60,631 nt of DNA from Acanthaster planci (lineage: Eukaryota > Echinodermata > Asteroidea > Valvatida > Acanthasteridae): positions 352,667 to 413,297 of the forward strand of contig NW_019091359.1 of NCBI RefSeq assembly GCF_001949145.1. The letters are read 5' to 3'. The notes beneath the pieces are model-generated. The model saw only the letters and a program-made list of their open reading frames with translations, was not told the origin of the DNA and did not search any database. The position numbers and the translations under genes were made by a program. This document shows, piece after piece, positions 1 through 11,646 of the stretch. Every line of letters starts with the position of its first letter. The first letter of the stretch is position 1.

Positions 1-3000
1 TGCACTCATCTCTCATCGTTTGGCCGGCCTGTCTGCCTTCAGCAATACATCTACCTCCTAGCCTGTACTCGCCATGTTTTTTTCCGTCTCTGTATTCATT
101 TGACACTGATGAAGTCTGGCTCAAGCTCCGGTGATCGTCTTTTACTTTCATCCGATCAAGTGTGTGTGGATTAAGGCTGCCAGAACGCATGCAAAATATA
201 TATGAATACAAAAAAGGCGTCTCGACGGCTGTTCAAGAAAAAGCGAAAAGCGCTCTTGCGTTACGAAACACAAAATCCGCTTTCTTGATGAACTTTCAAA
301 GAATTCAGACTTTTTGTATCCACAAAACAGAGAATTATCGACATATTTTATTTAGTTTTCCTTTTCAAATAAAGATCAAGGAAAACAAACTGTCATCACA
401 TTGAGAATTTTTGTGTCTCCGAAACGTCTTATTTTAATGATGGTATCGTGTATTGTTGACATACCAAAATATGCGATCGTGTTTGTTCCAGGAGTTCGTT
501 CCCATCACAGAATTGGCACATTGCACATCGGAGGGGCACTTTTTACAGTCTGACGGCAGAGTCCAGCAATCCAGCAAAAACTGGGCCGTAAATCTTACCC
601 TGATTGCCCGCTGGCGGCTGACTCACTTGCCCTTCCCCGAGACTTTGCCCGCGTTTGGCCCCGCCACTCCAGTCTGGTCGATACTCGGTATTAATTTGGG
701 ATGTTTTGTTTGTGTTTCAGGGAAACATTGGGGAGGTGGCAATTACACGCGGTAAATCTTCGGGCCAAATCAAAATCATCTTTCATTTCTAAGCTGCAGT
801 TTTTTTTTAGGGTTTAAAACTGTCCTTCTCTCTGCACGCCTGGAGAAAAAAAAGACATCATGCATGCTGGTATTCTGCCATGCGAGAATTCATCCCGCAG
901 TCTAATGAAGTATGAACAATGCCGCACAACGGACATCAGCTGTTCCTTTGTTTGTTGCAATCGCATCGATCATCGCGTTGGCTCCGATGGCCGCCAACAA
1001 ATGTGCTTTTGCTGTTTTTGTGATAAATATCTTGTCAATATCGACATTTTCTCTGCCTAAAAAAAAAGCAGCCCCTGATCAGTAATATTTTAAACTGTTC
1101 TTTTTTTGTTGAATTTTGAGCAAATACAATTAATTAAACACTGCATTTGACCGTGGCTGTTGCGGGTTGCTTTCAAGCCAGCCGGCCGATTAATGCGGGG
1201 TAAAAAAGTGTCAATAATGAAACTGTCGCCAGAAAGAGGTAAATAATTAAACATGCCTGGTCGGGTGGTAGCTAAAGGTGGGTGCGTCACCTTGTGCAGC
1301 CTACTTTTTAAAATTATTTTCATAAAGAACTTTGGTTATGGTAAATATTAACCTAAATATCTAGTCACAGTGTACGAGTAGCATTTTGGGCATTCACAAT
1401 TCATTTTGATATAGGCGTCGCACCTCCATTTATAGTTGGGGGACAGTGCGTGCATAAAAAGGATCCTGACTATCCTAATAGTAAACCCAGATGTTGTAGG
1501 GTGTGCAGTCATATCTTATGCTTGGTTGGGTTCCCTGCCTCTGGAACCGGCTGTCACCCTGTCAAGGTCAAAATATTGCGCGCTCAGCTTGTTCAAACTC
1601 GCTGGCGCCAGTCGGATTCCATGTGTAGTCGCCCTCAACAGCAAGCCCTTTACAGGAAATACATACGAAGGACCGTGCAGTTAATTAGCGAAAATGGCGT
1701 GAAGCCTCTTAAGTATTTTGTTGACTGGTGTTTTTTGTTCGTCATTTTTTTTATAGCGGGGGAGGATAATACAAGAACGGTGGAATCATGGTGGAATCGA
1801 CCCTGCAGTAGGAATCATTTTGCAGTTTGTGGATTCTGCAGCCTATGATCTTGATTAATTTTAATTGATAAATTCCCAGCGCGTGTCCCACACAGTAGGA
1901 CAGATAATGCGTGAACGAAATGAACAGAAAGGATTAGTCATCGTTGCTGAGACAGGCCAATGATTTCTGGAGCTTTTATGTACATATACTTGGTTTTTCG
2001 TGAATTATTTTGTTCGCATTTCCTTGTTTTGTGTTTTTCCCTTGTACATTCTTTACTGAACAACTTTTTCAATTGGTGACTTATGATTGAATGTTTATTG
2101 AAACAGTGCTTCTGTCATCGCTATTTCCTGTGTATCTTGCTTTGTTTGGTATGGCTTGTTTGATCGTTTCTTGGGGAATTTAACCGCGTGTATATATAGT
2201 TGTTTTGTTGATGGTGTGTCCCAACACTGTCGCCTGTTCTAATGCATTTTGTATGCTAGGTTATGGTGCTGGAAGTTAACTGCAATTTCACATTAGGCAT
2301 GTAGATTCTAAAACAACATGTATGTAAATACAATTACGTGTTATTCGGTTACGATGATGATAGGTACAGATATCGCAGAGTGTTATTTCGAATAATGTAT
2401 ATTCCGGCATTCCACAAAGTGCAGCGGCGATGAGGCGGAAAGACACGTGCACTTTTGCAACAGTTTGTGATGGTCAATCTAGTAAAACAAGGGGGGCAGG
2501 AATGACATCTTCCGTGCGCCGCAAATGGAAAATAATGGACCGGGGCGTCAGGGCCGCCTGAACGGCTAAACGAGAAGCACATCTACTGCTCACGGGTCTG
2601 GTGTTGGACTTTCACGCCAAGGCGAGAACGGCCAATCTACCTCAGCTAGCACCTGTGCACCTATCGGTCATGCGGCCAGCACCTTCCGTGCTGCTAGAAG
2701 GTGCCGCCTTCATTAAGGGGGTAACAAAAAATCGCTCCGTCCGGGCGCGAAACTGTGCGTCAGCGGTGTGCGTACCAGACTGCGGGAAGATGACTTGCCC
2801 GGCCGAGTGTGATGTGCCTGCCAGCGCGTTGCCAACCCTATCACCTACGAGGGTCCCTAGCGGGACCCGCCGAGGTGCCGTCGCCCGTCCCAAGTGTCTG
2901 GCAACAATCCCGCTGGTGAAAATCACTCCTCGTAATTAGCTGAGGAATCCATGCCTGCAGTCCCCGTGTAGCTGGGCTCTCCTATGACGGGGCAAAAGGC

Positions 3001-6000
3001 TGCATGGTTGTCTCTTTCCGGTAATCCCATTTCTGACACTAATGGAGGCGGTGCAGCCTCGTGTTGCGTGATCGAATCAGAAACCGCAAGGAGTCTCCCG
3101 CCGACTTCACGTGTTAAAACACTGTTTGCGCCCCGGCTGAGTAATAACTACGTCAATATTCAATTCACACTCATTTTTGGTGCCGAGATTCGATGTCTGT
3201 GCGCAACCCGGCCATTAACAGTTCATAAAAAGGCACCAACATTTCATCAGTCTTGTAGATATTTCTGTGTGCATGAAACCTGAGTCGGTCCCAGAATCCA
3301 TGTCCAAGCTCAGTTCACACCTTGCCCCCTCCGACCAAACAGCAATTAAAAAGCAGAATCAAAGCCGACGTCATTGAATAATGCACGAGCGAGATGTTGA
3401 TGAAAATTTCATCGCAATATCGTGAGTGGCGTCGCAATACGCATACGCTGTGTGCCTGTGTGGTTTAATAACCCAAGTCGATAGTATTTCAGGTTGTGTG
3501 ACCGCAACTGACTCTTTAAACAACGACCCCCCCCCCATCCCTTGTCACTTACCCCGTGGGTAGGCAATCGGGTGTTGCGTGCCAAAATTACCCATTATTT
3601 ACTGCGGGACGCCCACTTGTTTTTCACGCGAAAAGCCTCAAGCTTGGTACAAACTTTGCGGAATGAAATTACTCACAATGCAGACAGTCACGGCAGTGAC
3701 CCAAAGCTCACCACGCACCGAATTGCTTGTGTGAGCAAGAAAAGTTGTTTTGCCCGTTTCTGAAGCCCGCAGATCCCTCTGATCACCGTTCCAGAGAATT
3801 TGAATTGTTAATCATTTCCGGCAGTTCGCTCATTCATAAAGTGTTACATTTGAATAGTGTTGATCACTAGTGAGCTTTTTTCGTTAGATCAACGATAAAC
3901 ATGCCGTTGCAGTTGGTAGATGGATGTAACCAAGTGATGTGTTCACCGGCGCATTGCTCGAAGTGGCAAATCCATCCAGGACTACCTAGAAAATGTCTGA
4001 CGTTCATGCATTAATGCTGTGATGCTTTTTATGCATTTAATTCAGCGTTTAAAACTACCACCATGATGGTATGGTTCGAGAATTCAAGTAGGCCTGCATA
4101 TGCTTGGCTTGTTAATATTCTCTAAACCTGGCATTTGATGCGGGCTGGGAAGGGATTCCAAAGCCCTCAAAAGACTTGGTCCATGGAAATCCACCACCAG
4201 TGTGTGGAGGAAAATGGAGAAATGGCAATTACACGATTATGCCCAAGAAGATGTAGGCCTACTTGGTGAATAACGTAGTTATTGAAAAAAAAGGTGATCA
4301 AGGAAGTTATTTGTGTTTAAAAAAAACTGAAGCAGTGCTTTTTGTAAGCTGTTTGGAAAAAGGGCTTACAAACTCCATGTATGTATACCATAAAGTGAAA
4401 CATACCTTTTTTACCAGATGAAAGCTTTGTTTAATATTTTGTTAATTTTTTCAAAACAGTCCTGTCAATGTAAATCTGTACAGTTATTTTCAGGTTTTTT
4501 TATTCATAACCCTTTGCCTTTTTATCCTATTCCCCCGTTTTTGTCATCGGCTGACCGCTCACTACCCGTGCTGTCAGTTCGATTTTGACCTTTTTCGTCA
4601 ATCGTCCATTCCCCGCTGCCATCCCACGGATGTCCGGTTCCGGTGTTGTCCCTTCGCCTGGTCCTGCCGCGGACTCGACTGTCGGGTCTCGCTGGCTCCA
4701 GCTCAGTCAACCGGCCCGACACCGGGAACAAAGAAAAACCGCTCACAGCTTGTAGTCACGTCGTCGGCTCTCTTTATTCATGCTTTGGCGCTCTCTGTGA
4801 AACGTACACAACTTTTTTTTGTCTGTTTGATAAGAATTATGTCTCATTTTGCGGGGGGGGTATAGCTGAACTAGTCAAACATAATGGGAATTTAATTGGG
4901 GAAAACCTGCCGCTTGGATGAGTTCAGTATGCGGTTGGTGGTATAGAACTCGGCAAGTAGTCGGTAAAGGTGTGTGGGAGTAAAGGAGATAGAGGTAACC
5001 AATTGTGAAAACCGGAAATTAATTATGCAATAGAATAGGCAAGGCCGGTTTAACTCGAAGTGACCCATGGAGCATGACTCAGCAGTTTGTCTCTGCCTAA
5101 ACTTTATTCCCCGTTTTGAGCTCCCTCTACCGTACCGCCATCGTAGTGCCGGACGCCGCCGACATTCGTGATTGCCACAGAGTGCTTGAAGACTCGTCGC
5201 AAGAAGCAGAAATGAAGAGCACTAGTCCATTTCGGGGGGGGGGTTGTTGTTACCGGTAACTTGAGATCGGCAGCAATAATTTCGGATCGAGCAGCGGATC
5301 TAGCTGGCTCGTCTCGCTGGCTCATTGCGCTTTAGCCTACCCCTCGGGCAGGGGAACAAAGGCTGATCCCCCTAATACGTGGCGCCTCCTCCTCGTCCTC
5401 GTACTCGGTCGACAATCTGTCCCTCCCCTATTCGGAATGAGTTTGTTGGAATCACCGAGGAGTCTGACCGGTAATACGTGTGGTAATACAAGCTCGTGTT
5501 GTCTGAACCCGGGATCGTTTTTAGGCGCGAGCGCCGGTTGGTTTCCGCGTTTCCGGCACGAGTGGGTCTCTACGGCGTCTATTTACGTCTGCTCACTGAA
5601 CACTCTTTCACTGGGTCTTACGTCCCTCTCATCATTCTTCCCTCATCTTTTTTTTATTTTAAGTTGTTTCCCTTAAAAATGACATCGATTGATGCTGTCT
5701 CCGTTTCAAAACTTTCAACTTGATTTGCTTTTTTCAGTATTAATAAGGAAAGATATACCGCATCATGTACGTTTGGTATCGATACCAAAGCTTTCGATTC
5801 CTTACGATTTCAATTTCATAAAAATCGATGGGGAAACGCTTACTATAGTGCCTTCACTGTTTGAAAAAAAACCTGTTGACGTGCCTTGTACAATATTCAT
5901 GCACTCTTACAACAGATACAAGTAGGCCCTACATGTATGCACGAGGACAGTATCTATACACTTAGCATATTTTCTATTCTGATTTTTTTTAGCCTCCTCT

Positions 6001-6051
6001 TTCCTTCGAATTAAGTGATTTCTAACCATCTCTTTTCATGTGTGTTAACAG
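1..6051 (+). other. Tbx2/3: 3' part of a long Tbx2/3 intron
   Basis: This stretch ends in a clear splice acceptor, a TTAACAG at 6045-6051, directly before the last T-box exon. I searched it for the upstream T-box exon (motifs such as YVFPET, VTAYQN, HKYQPR) and did not see one, so the intron most likely starts before the window and exceeds 6 kb. It is mostly A+T-rich, with richer G+C islands at about 2400-2940, 4520-4760 and 5090-5600 that have open frames on both strands but no domain I recognise. It also holds C/G homopolymers at 3527-3536, 4853-4860 and 5234-5243, and a TCACACCT T-box half-site at 3315. That the islands are regulatory is inference only. Confidence 0.7.
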
Positions 6052-6128
6052 GTCACACAGCTCAAAATCGACAACAACCCATTCGCAAAAGGGTTCAGGG
6101 ATCAAGGATCGGGCAAACGAGAGAAGAG
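6052..6128 (+). CDS. Tbx2/3: Tbx2/3 exon: C-terminal end of the T-box DNA-binding domain (partial gene)
   Basis: This 77-bp exon reads VTQLKIDNNPFAKGFRDQG followed by SGKREK and the first two bases of an Arg codon. That is the hallmark end of the T-box, where the TQLKIDNNPFAKGFR helix contacts the minor groove of DNA. The T-box binds AGGTGTGA-type sites, and Tbx2/3 proteins usually repress transcription in the nucleus. The acceptor is TTAACAG before 6052 and the donor is GTAAGG at 6129. The exon ends in phase 2, and the G at 7757 completes the Arg codon. From memory, vertebrate TBX2/TBX3 have a separate T-box-end exon of about this size. The basic tail (KREKR) is typical of the family. The rest of the T-box lies upstream of the window, so the gene is truncated here by the window edge, not by mutation. 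Confidence 0.96.
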
Positions 6129-7756
6129 GTAAGGAGGTTCTTCTAAATACTGTTGACCTTTTTGTCGGACTCACTTGAAGAAAGTCGATTTGTGTCGCAT
6201 GTAAGGCACATAGGCCCCCAGTAGTTTGAATGGTCACTATTTACCCTTGGCTAATGCTTCACAGAGGATGAAGCTCATTTGAAGTGTTCCCATACTATTT
6301 CCAAAATCCTTCAGATACATCAAACGAAACAAATTGTAAACGTGCCTGATGAGAACAAAGGACCACAGGTCCGCAGCACACCAGTGAAATTTCCGACATT
6401 TCCCCAGGGGCTTGCTTATACTCGGGGGGGGGGACTTGAACAGCACAACAGACAGAGGGTGCTTCTAATAAATCTGTGAAGGCCAGTTGGGTAGAAAAAT
6501 GAACCCACAGAGCCGGTTTAATCGTCGTTGGTTTCGGTCCAGTGTGTCGTCACGCCTCGCTTGTGGTGTACTTTTCCCCTATCCGGCGTGGTCGACGTGC
6601 ACTCCAGTCGTTGCTTGAAAAGAAGCAATTCTCCCAGAAAATAATTTATATGTAGGCCACGATGGGGTTATTACATTGTTTTCTCACGAATCGGCAATTT
6701 TAAAAATGCAGGGGTTGATTAACCTACAATGAGCTGAATTTATAGCTCATGCTTTAATGCAATTTTGCAGCCAAGGAATAGACGACAGTGGTTTCTTTGA
6801 GCTGAATTGTGCGTGTAAGGAAAGGATTATGGTGTTTGTGTAAGACAAATATGTTCACTCTACACGACTGTATATTTGCACATCTGTATAGCTGGTACAT
6901 GCTGTGTACGGACGTTGTCGAAAACTGTTGAAGTGTTTTCCTTTCGGTGCATGATATGCTGAAAAAAGTACAGAAAACCAAGAGCATGATGCCATACTTG
7001 TCAATTAACCTCTCACCCAGTAATTACGCTGTGTTTGCACAACACCATGTGCGGAAATATTTTCCAGATCATAAGTCTAGAAAACTCCATTTGTGAAACA
7101 GATGGGACCGATAGGTCGTTGTTTACCTTAGGGAAAAACTGTACCGACTGTAGATAAACGGACTGTTAGAAAAGGCGAAGGCCTTACAGATAAGGGGCAT
7201 TTCAAAACCATTTTGCCACCGTTTAATCTAATTAATTACGTTCAGTTAAAACAAGTGGCCGGAGAAAGACCAAAAATCTTTGCAGATGTTGAATCTACAG
7301 TAAGATAAAAAAAAAAAGGTCCAGATAACAAGCGTGCAAATGGTGGTTATCTCTGAGAAAATGGGTTTAGAGGTTGTGGGAACCTGGTAGATGTGGGTAT
7401 TGCGCGTGGCCCCCCAATAAAGGCCAATTGGAAGTCTTTAGACAGTGTAAACGCAGTGCTGAATCGACGCCTTGTGCTGTATGGGGGTGATTTATAAAGA
7501 AAATCACCATTCGACATTGACAAAAGCTGTCATAAGATTTGCAATGACATGCCACCTTAATGACGTCCTTTATTCAAAGAGATCATCTTAATACAACTAA
7601 TTATGTACCATCTTAAATGCTAATCCTCAAAATGAAATCCTTATTAGTCCCATTTTCTTAATGACCCCATTGTCTGTTCGAAAATCCATTCACCGTGAAT
7701 GCTGAAAGCCCAACGGCTGTTTTATGTCCGTTACCTTCCTTTGTCATTCTCCTCAG
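6129..7756 (+). other. Tbx2/3: Tbx2/3 intron between T-box exon and linker exon
   Basis: This 1628-bp intron has a GTAAGG donor and a pyrimidine-rich acceptor ending CCTCAG. It contains a 10-base G run at 6424-6433 and A-rich DNA around 7306-7318. Open frames such as 6754-6987 and 7367-7555 (minus strand) have no recognisable domain and are probably chance. I see no embedded gene or RNA. Confidence 0.85.
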
Positions 7757-7875
7757 GAAATACACGTCAGCAAATTACGAGCTGGACCACAGGGACCCAG
7801 ATGACGGGGCTAGCGATCAGGAGCCGGAGGCTGGCGAAGTCAGCACGACTAATTCCGAAAAGCACGAAGACAAAG
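7757..7875 (+). CDS. Tbx2/3: Tbx2/3 exon: acidic linker after the T-box
   Basis: This 119-bp exon lies between acceptor CCTCAG and donor GTAAGAG. Its first base completes the Arg codon split at 6127-6128, and 39 full codons follow, starting KYTSANYELDHRDPDDG. The last G pairs with TT at 9047-9048 to make Val. The peptide is acidic (DPDDGASDQEPEAGEV) and ends in a Ser/Thr patch, STTNSEKHEDK. The pattern of acidic residues, then V/I-STT-SE, then DK, corresponds to the segment just before an exon junction in vertebrate TBX3. The linker is far shorter than the vertebrate one as I remember it. Its role is unknown; acidic Ser/Thr-rich linkers are often phosphorylated. Orthology is secure from the phase fit on both sides and from the flanking exons. 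Confidence 0.9.
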
Positions 7876-9046
7876 GTAAGAGAGCTGGGACCGATTGGGA
7901 ATAGGGACAGACTTCAAATATTTGCGGAAAATTAGTTTGCATTGAAACCCAAGTTACATGTACAACCATAATTTTTGCTTGCTCCATATATGTTTGGCAT
8001 ATCATCACTAGTAATAGGCCTAAACCTATTGTAGCAATGTCGTTGCGGCATTGCTGTAACAGAATTCACATTAAATTTTGAGGCACATATTCACAAAATC
8101 TAGTATTGAACTTCGTCACTCTAGTCTAAGAACATTACGCGGGAAGTCAACTTATCGGGTGCACCTCGTTAGCGACCCCAAACGCACTGAGCCACGCACC
8201 AATTACGCAAATTAACCTCCACATCAGCTCGCCGCCGAATATCCGATTATTTCATATCCGATTATTGAATAACCAGGCTCAAAAACACATCCAAATCTAA
8301 GCTCTGCCCCATTGCCCCATCTCCAATCCATTAGTGATTCACCCATTTACACCTGACAAGGTTGGGGATGGGGAAAAATCCCACTTTGGGTGTATTGTTT
8401 CATGGTGAGTGAGGAAATAATTCAGGATCCACTTTCACAGTTTGCAGCTCAACCTGATACAACGGGGCCCCGATTAAGAACGCTACAACTCAATTCACGT
8501 CAGAAGAGTTTTTTCCTTCTAATCAAGAATGTGAAAATTTCAAGGGAAATTTCTGAAAATTCTTAAAATTTGTTGCTGTCACCTCAAAGCTGTGACATGA
8601 GCATGGCACAGATAAAAGAGAAAAGAGCACGCACCAAGGTGGAAATTTGAAGATTTGAATGAACAATGAAAATATATATACTACACGTATTTATAGTAAA
8701 GATCCCCGTGAAATACATCCTTACAAAACCTGAAAACGTTTTTCTTCTCAATTTTCGGAAAATTTTAACAAACTGCATTGGTTTAGTTGTATCAACCTTT
8801 TTTTTATTCGGTTTGCCTTTTTGACATGCAAAAATCAACAAGCATGCATAGCTTGACGATTTTCGAAACACTGTTATCGATTGTGACCCAGAAAAAAAAC
8901 TTCATAAAGTGACCTTTTACCTTAAGTTCTCGAAAAATGGCGTTCGGTCTTGCAGTGAACTGATTACACAACCGCTTGCTGCTGGAGCGGGTTTCATTTT
9001 GATTTTGAGTGATAATTTGCCGATCCTTTCTTTATTCTGACTTCAG
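7876..9046 (+). other. Tbx2/3: Tbx2/3 last intron
   Basis: This 1171-bp phase-1 intron runs from donor GTAAGAG to acceptor GACTTCAG. It holds a TACATGTAC word at 7955, a TAGGCCTA palindrome at 8015, and two 13-base copies of ATATCCGATTATT at 8239 and 8254, exactly 15 bp apart, in a GC-richer patch at about 8150-8350. The minus-strand open frame at 8584-8871 has no recognisable domain. No gene lies inside. Confidence 0.88.
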
Positions 9047-9990
9047 TTTTGTCACATCACGAGAGAGATGTCGCTGCACGACTAGCCGCCGATCACGACG
9101 AGGTTACGGAGCTGCTTCGCCGTAGGGCAGAGAACGAGAGACGGTGCCATGAGACAAAGCTGGAGGATGTGGAGATGAGGGATGTCAGCCGGGAAAAAAT
9201 CCCCACCCTCGGGGAGAGACGCCCCCATGAGGACAGCGTGGGATTAGGAAGCAAATCGGACACTGAGGATCGTATCACGGGTAGCCGGAAACCGGACAGC
9301 GGCAGGGACTCTGATAAAAGTGACTTGTCCTCGTCGTCAGGGCAGAAAGGGAGTGGGTCGCCCGGGTCCGTGCTAAACCCGTTCCACGCGGCAGCCACGG
9401 GGCACGGCCCGCACCCGCCCGTGGTCACGCCGGTCTACCCGACGCCGCATCCATTTTTCCTCCACCCTCAGATGGCCCTTCCAGGTAGTGTAGCCAACCT
9501 GGGTGCCATGTCTCACATGATTCCCTTCGTGTCACAGTCGTCTGGTTCCTATTCACCATCATCACATCACTGTCTAGACGTTCATTCGGCGTTTGCCCTG
9601 AGCGCTCACCAGAGCCTCTTGGCCTCACAATCCAGTCTGGCCGCGTCTGGTTTTGGACTCTACTCAGACCCCTCAGCGTTGAGCCAGGCCTACGCGAGCA
9701 ATGCCTGCACCGGTGCAATATTCAGCGGTCACCCGCGATTCAGGTTTTCGCCCTACGCCTTGCCGGCTACCAGTACGACCATGGTGACCACAGCTAGCCC
9801 ATTGGCCAGCACGCTGCCCTACGAAAACTCGCTCCACTCCTCTACTTTACTTGGACACTCGGCCAATTCACCTACAATTAGCGCCTCCAAGGGCTCCACG
9901 AGCCCCAGCGCCTCAGTAGTAAGCTCGGCAGCCAGTGAGCTCCAGAGTATACAGAGGATGGTCAGTGGGCTCGAAAAAGAGCCCAAGTGA
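9047..9990 (+). CDS. Tbx2/3: Tbx2/3 last coding exon: C-terminal effector region and stop
   Basis: The two first bases complete a Val codon begun at 7875; 313 codons and a TGA stop at 9988-9990 follow. A frame opening at TTG 9049 is not a translation start but an internal Leu. Counting that Leu as 1, residues 1-60 are charged and probably helical (RLAADHDEVTELLRRRAENE), and 60-115 are Ser- and Asp-rich. Residues 134-146, HPFFLHPQMALPG, match the HP-FLHP block of the vertebrate TBX2/TBX3 repression region. Residues 228-239, HPRFRFSPYALP, match the R-R-SPY-IP block. Residues 295-309, ASELQSIQRMVSGLE, are almost identical to the family's conserved C-terminal motif. These blocks separate Tbx2/3 from Tbx4/5, Tbx1/10 and Brachyury. 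The product is a nuclear transcription factor, a repressor in known relatives. G+C is clearly above that of the flanking DNA. Confidence 0.96.
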
Positions 9991-10329
9991 CGCTTTCGAG
10001 ATTAGTAGTGATGTCAACTGCAGATGAGATAACTCTGATAGCAAAAGAAGAAATATTGCACAAAGAACTTAAACAAGGTATATTGAAAATCAAATGTTAC
10101 TTTGTACTGGTAGAGTGCACCAGAAACTAAGCGCAAAGTAACTTTGGAATATTTAAGAACTCTGAAATACCCAGCTAGATGATCTTTCTAGCAGAATCAA
10201 ATTTTTGATTATTTACTAATGTGAGCCATGCGCCCGCAGTGATCTAATTTCTTTTGTTTCTGTTTTTGTCGTAGTGGTGCTTTGTCTCAATATTAACAGA
10301 ACAAAACAAGAAGAGAATGCAGAATGTGT

Positions 10330-10335
10330 ATTAAA
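10330..10335 (+). promoter_or_regulatory. Tbx2/3: ATTAAA poly(A) signal candidate (proximal)
   Basis: This is the common variant hexamer, about 340 bases after the stop codon, with a T-rich TTTTAG just downstream. It may be used for a short transcript or not at all. Confidence 0.3.
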
Positions 10336-11620
10336 TGGCCTTTTAGCCTGATGTACATTACATGTAGGTCCCGATAGTGTAGCTCAAACGCTCGATGTTG
10401 AAGGTTTCGTGCGCCGTGGTGCAGTGAACCCACGGAGCGAGCTTTGCCTTGTAGTTGTTTGTAGCAGAACGTTCTTTGTTGTCAACAGCGACCATTAGAA
10501 TTTTCTTCAAATTTGTTGTCAGTTTTCAAGTCTCCTTGCCTTTTTTGATATTGAAAGCGACATCAGACCCAGTTGAGTGGGTGATTCGCATTCAGTCTTA
10601 GAAATCATGTGGAATCGATGGTTGTAGCGTCAATAGACCCTGGGACAGAGCTCCTGTGATTCCCGTGTCCGAACAGGGAAAAGCCTGGGATGAATTTTCG
10701 TCAGTCGCCGACGTATTGACAGGGTGTTACACGATCAGTTAGGCGTCGCACAGTCCTCCGCGTTGGCCTGAGGGTTTTGTCCGTTAATCGGGATTCCAGT
10801 CTTTAAATTTAGGTCAGAAACATTGCTTTTAGGGGTTCAAAACCTTTGGGTTCAAACACCTTGGATGTGTGGGTGAGTGTCGCAGGCTGCGCAGACCAAC
10901 ACGTGTATTTTCATGGCACCAACACGTGCCATGACATGGCGGGCCGAATCGTTGGGATGATCGCTAAATATCTCATCCGTGCTTAAGAATTGCCCCCAAA
11001 CGTGCTTAATTCTAAGGTCAAACAGCCATCTTTGCTTCTTCCAATAAGTATTTCGAATGTTGTAGGAATTGCCGTTCATGGTTAGTGTGTCTTGTTGATG
11101 CATGTGCAGTTCGTTTCGATGACAGTTTATGTCGGTCGTTTAATTTGTGAAAATGGGTTTCGATACAAGCGAACTTTTTTGAAACACTTTGTACAGCGTA
11201 ATCATCTTACAATCTGCAGGTTGGTGTCTACAAATGGTAAACATGGAAATACTTAACAACGATGCATTGCAACTGATGTTAGGTGACTATTCTTTGAGAA
11301 TGGGAGGGTTATTGGCCCAGTGTTCAAAGCTGTGCTGATCGGGATATCCAGTGATGTTTCTGCATACCCTTAGAATCACTTGAAGAAAGCGTTTAGTTTG
11401 TAACATTTGTAACTACAAAAGTAGAAAGACAAATTCTTTATAGTTTATTCCTGTTTCAGATCCATCCCTTTTCTCCTGAACAGACAAACGAGTTTACTGA
11501 TGACGGTACATGTATTGGGGATACGATCATTATGATATCTGATTGATTCGGACATCAGCCAAACTGAACCGTTCTCCTTGAGAAATGTTGACAATATCCT
11601 CTTCGTGTATTTACATGTTG

Positions 11621-11626
11621 AATAAA
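11621..11626 (+). promoter_or_regulatory. Tbx2/3: AATAAA poly(A) signal candidate (distal)
   Basis: This is the first canonical AATAAA downstream of the stop codon in sense orientation. The downstream GT-rich element (GTGTTTGTTGAGG at about 11686) is a little far away, so use is uncertain. Confidence 0.4.
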
Positions 11627-11646
11627 TCGGGTATAATTAAGAAAAA

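Larger units (their letters stand above)
9991..11646 (+). other. Tbx2/3: Tbx2/3 3' untranslated region (extent inferred)
   Basis: After the stop codon the sequence becomes A+T-rich with stops in all frames. The first AATAAA on the + strand is at 11621-11626, so a 3'UTR of about 1.65 kb is plausible. A weaker ATTAAA at 10330-10335 would give a short form of about 0.36 kb. The minus-strand open frame at 10852-11103 looks like chance. Without transcript data the true end is not known. Confidence 0.5.

Noticed and set aside
2601-2939. Overlapping frames on both strands as an extra Tbx2/3 exon
   Set aside because: No T-box residues and no matching splice phases. High G+C explains the open frames.
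9093-9718. Minus-strand frames opposite the last Tbx2/3 exon (9093-9428 and 9425-9718)
   Set aside because: They are shadows of the G+C-rich coding exon and have no known motif.
9049-9990. Treating the long frame as a stand-alone gene starting at 9049
   Set aside because: The first codon is TTG directly after a splice acceptor. The phase fits the upstream exon, so it is an internal Leu of Tbx2/3.
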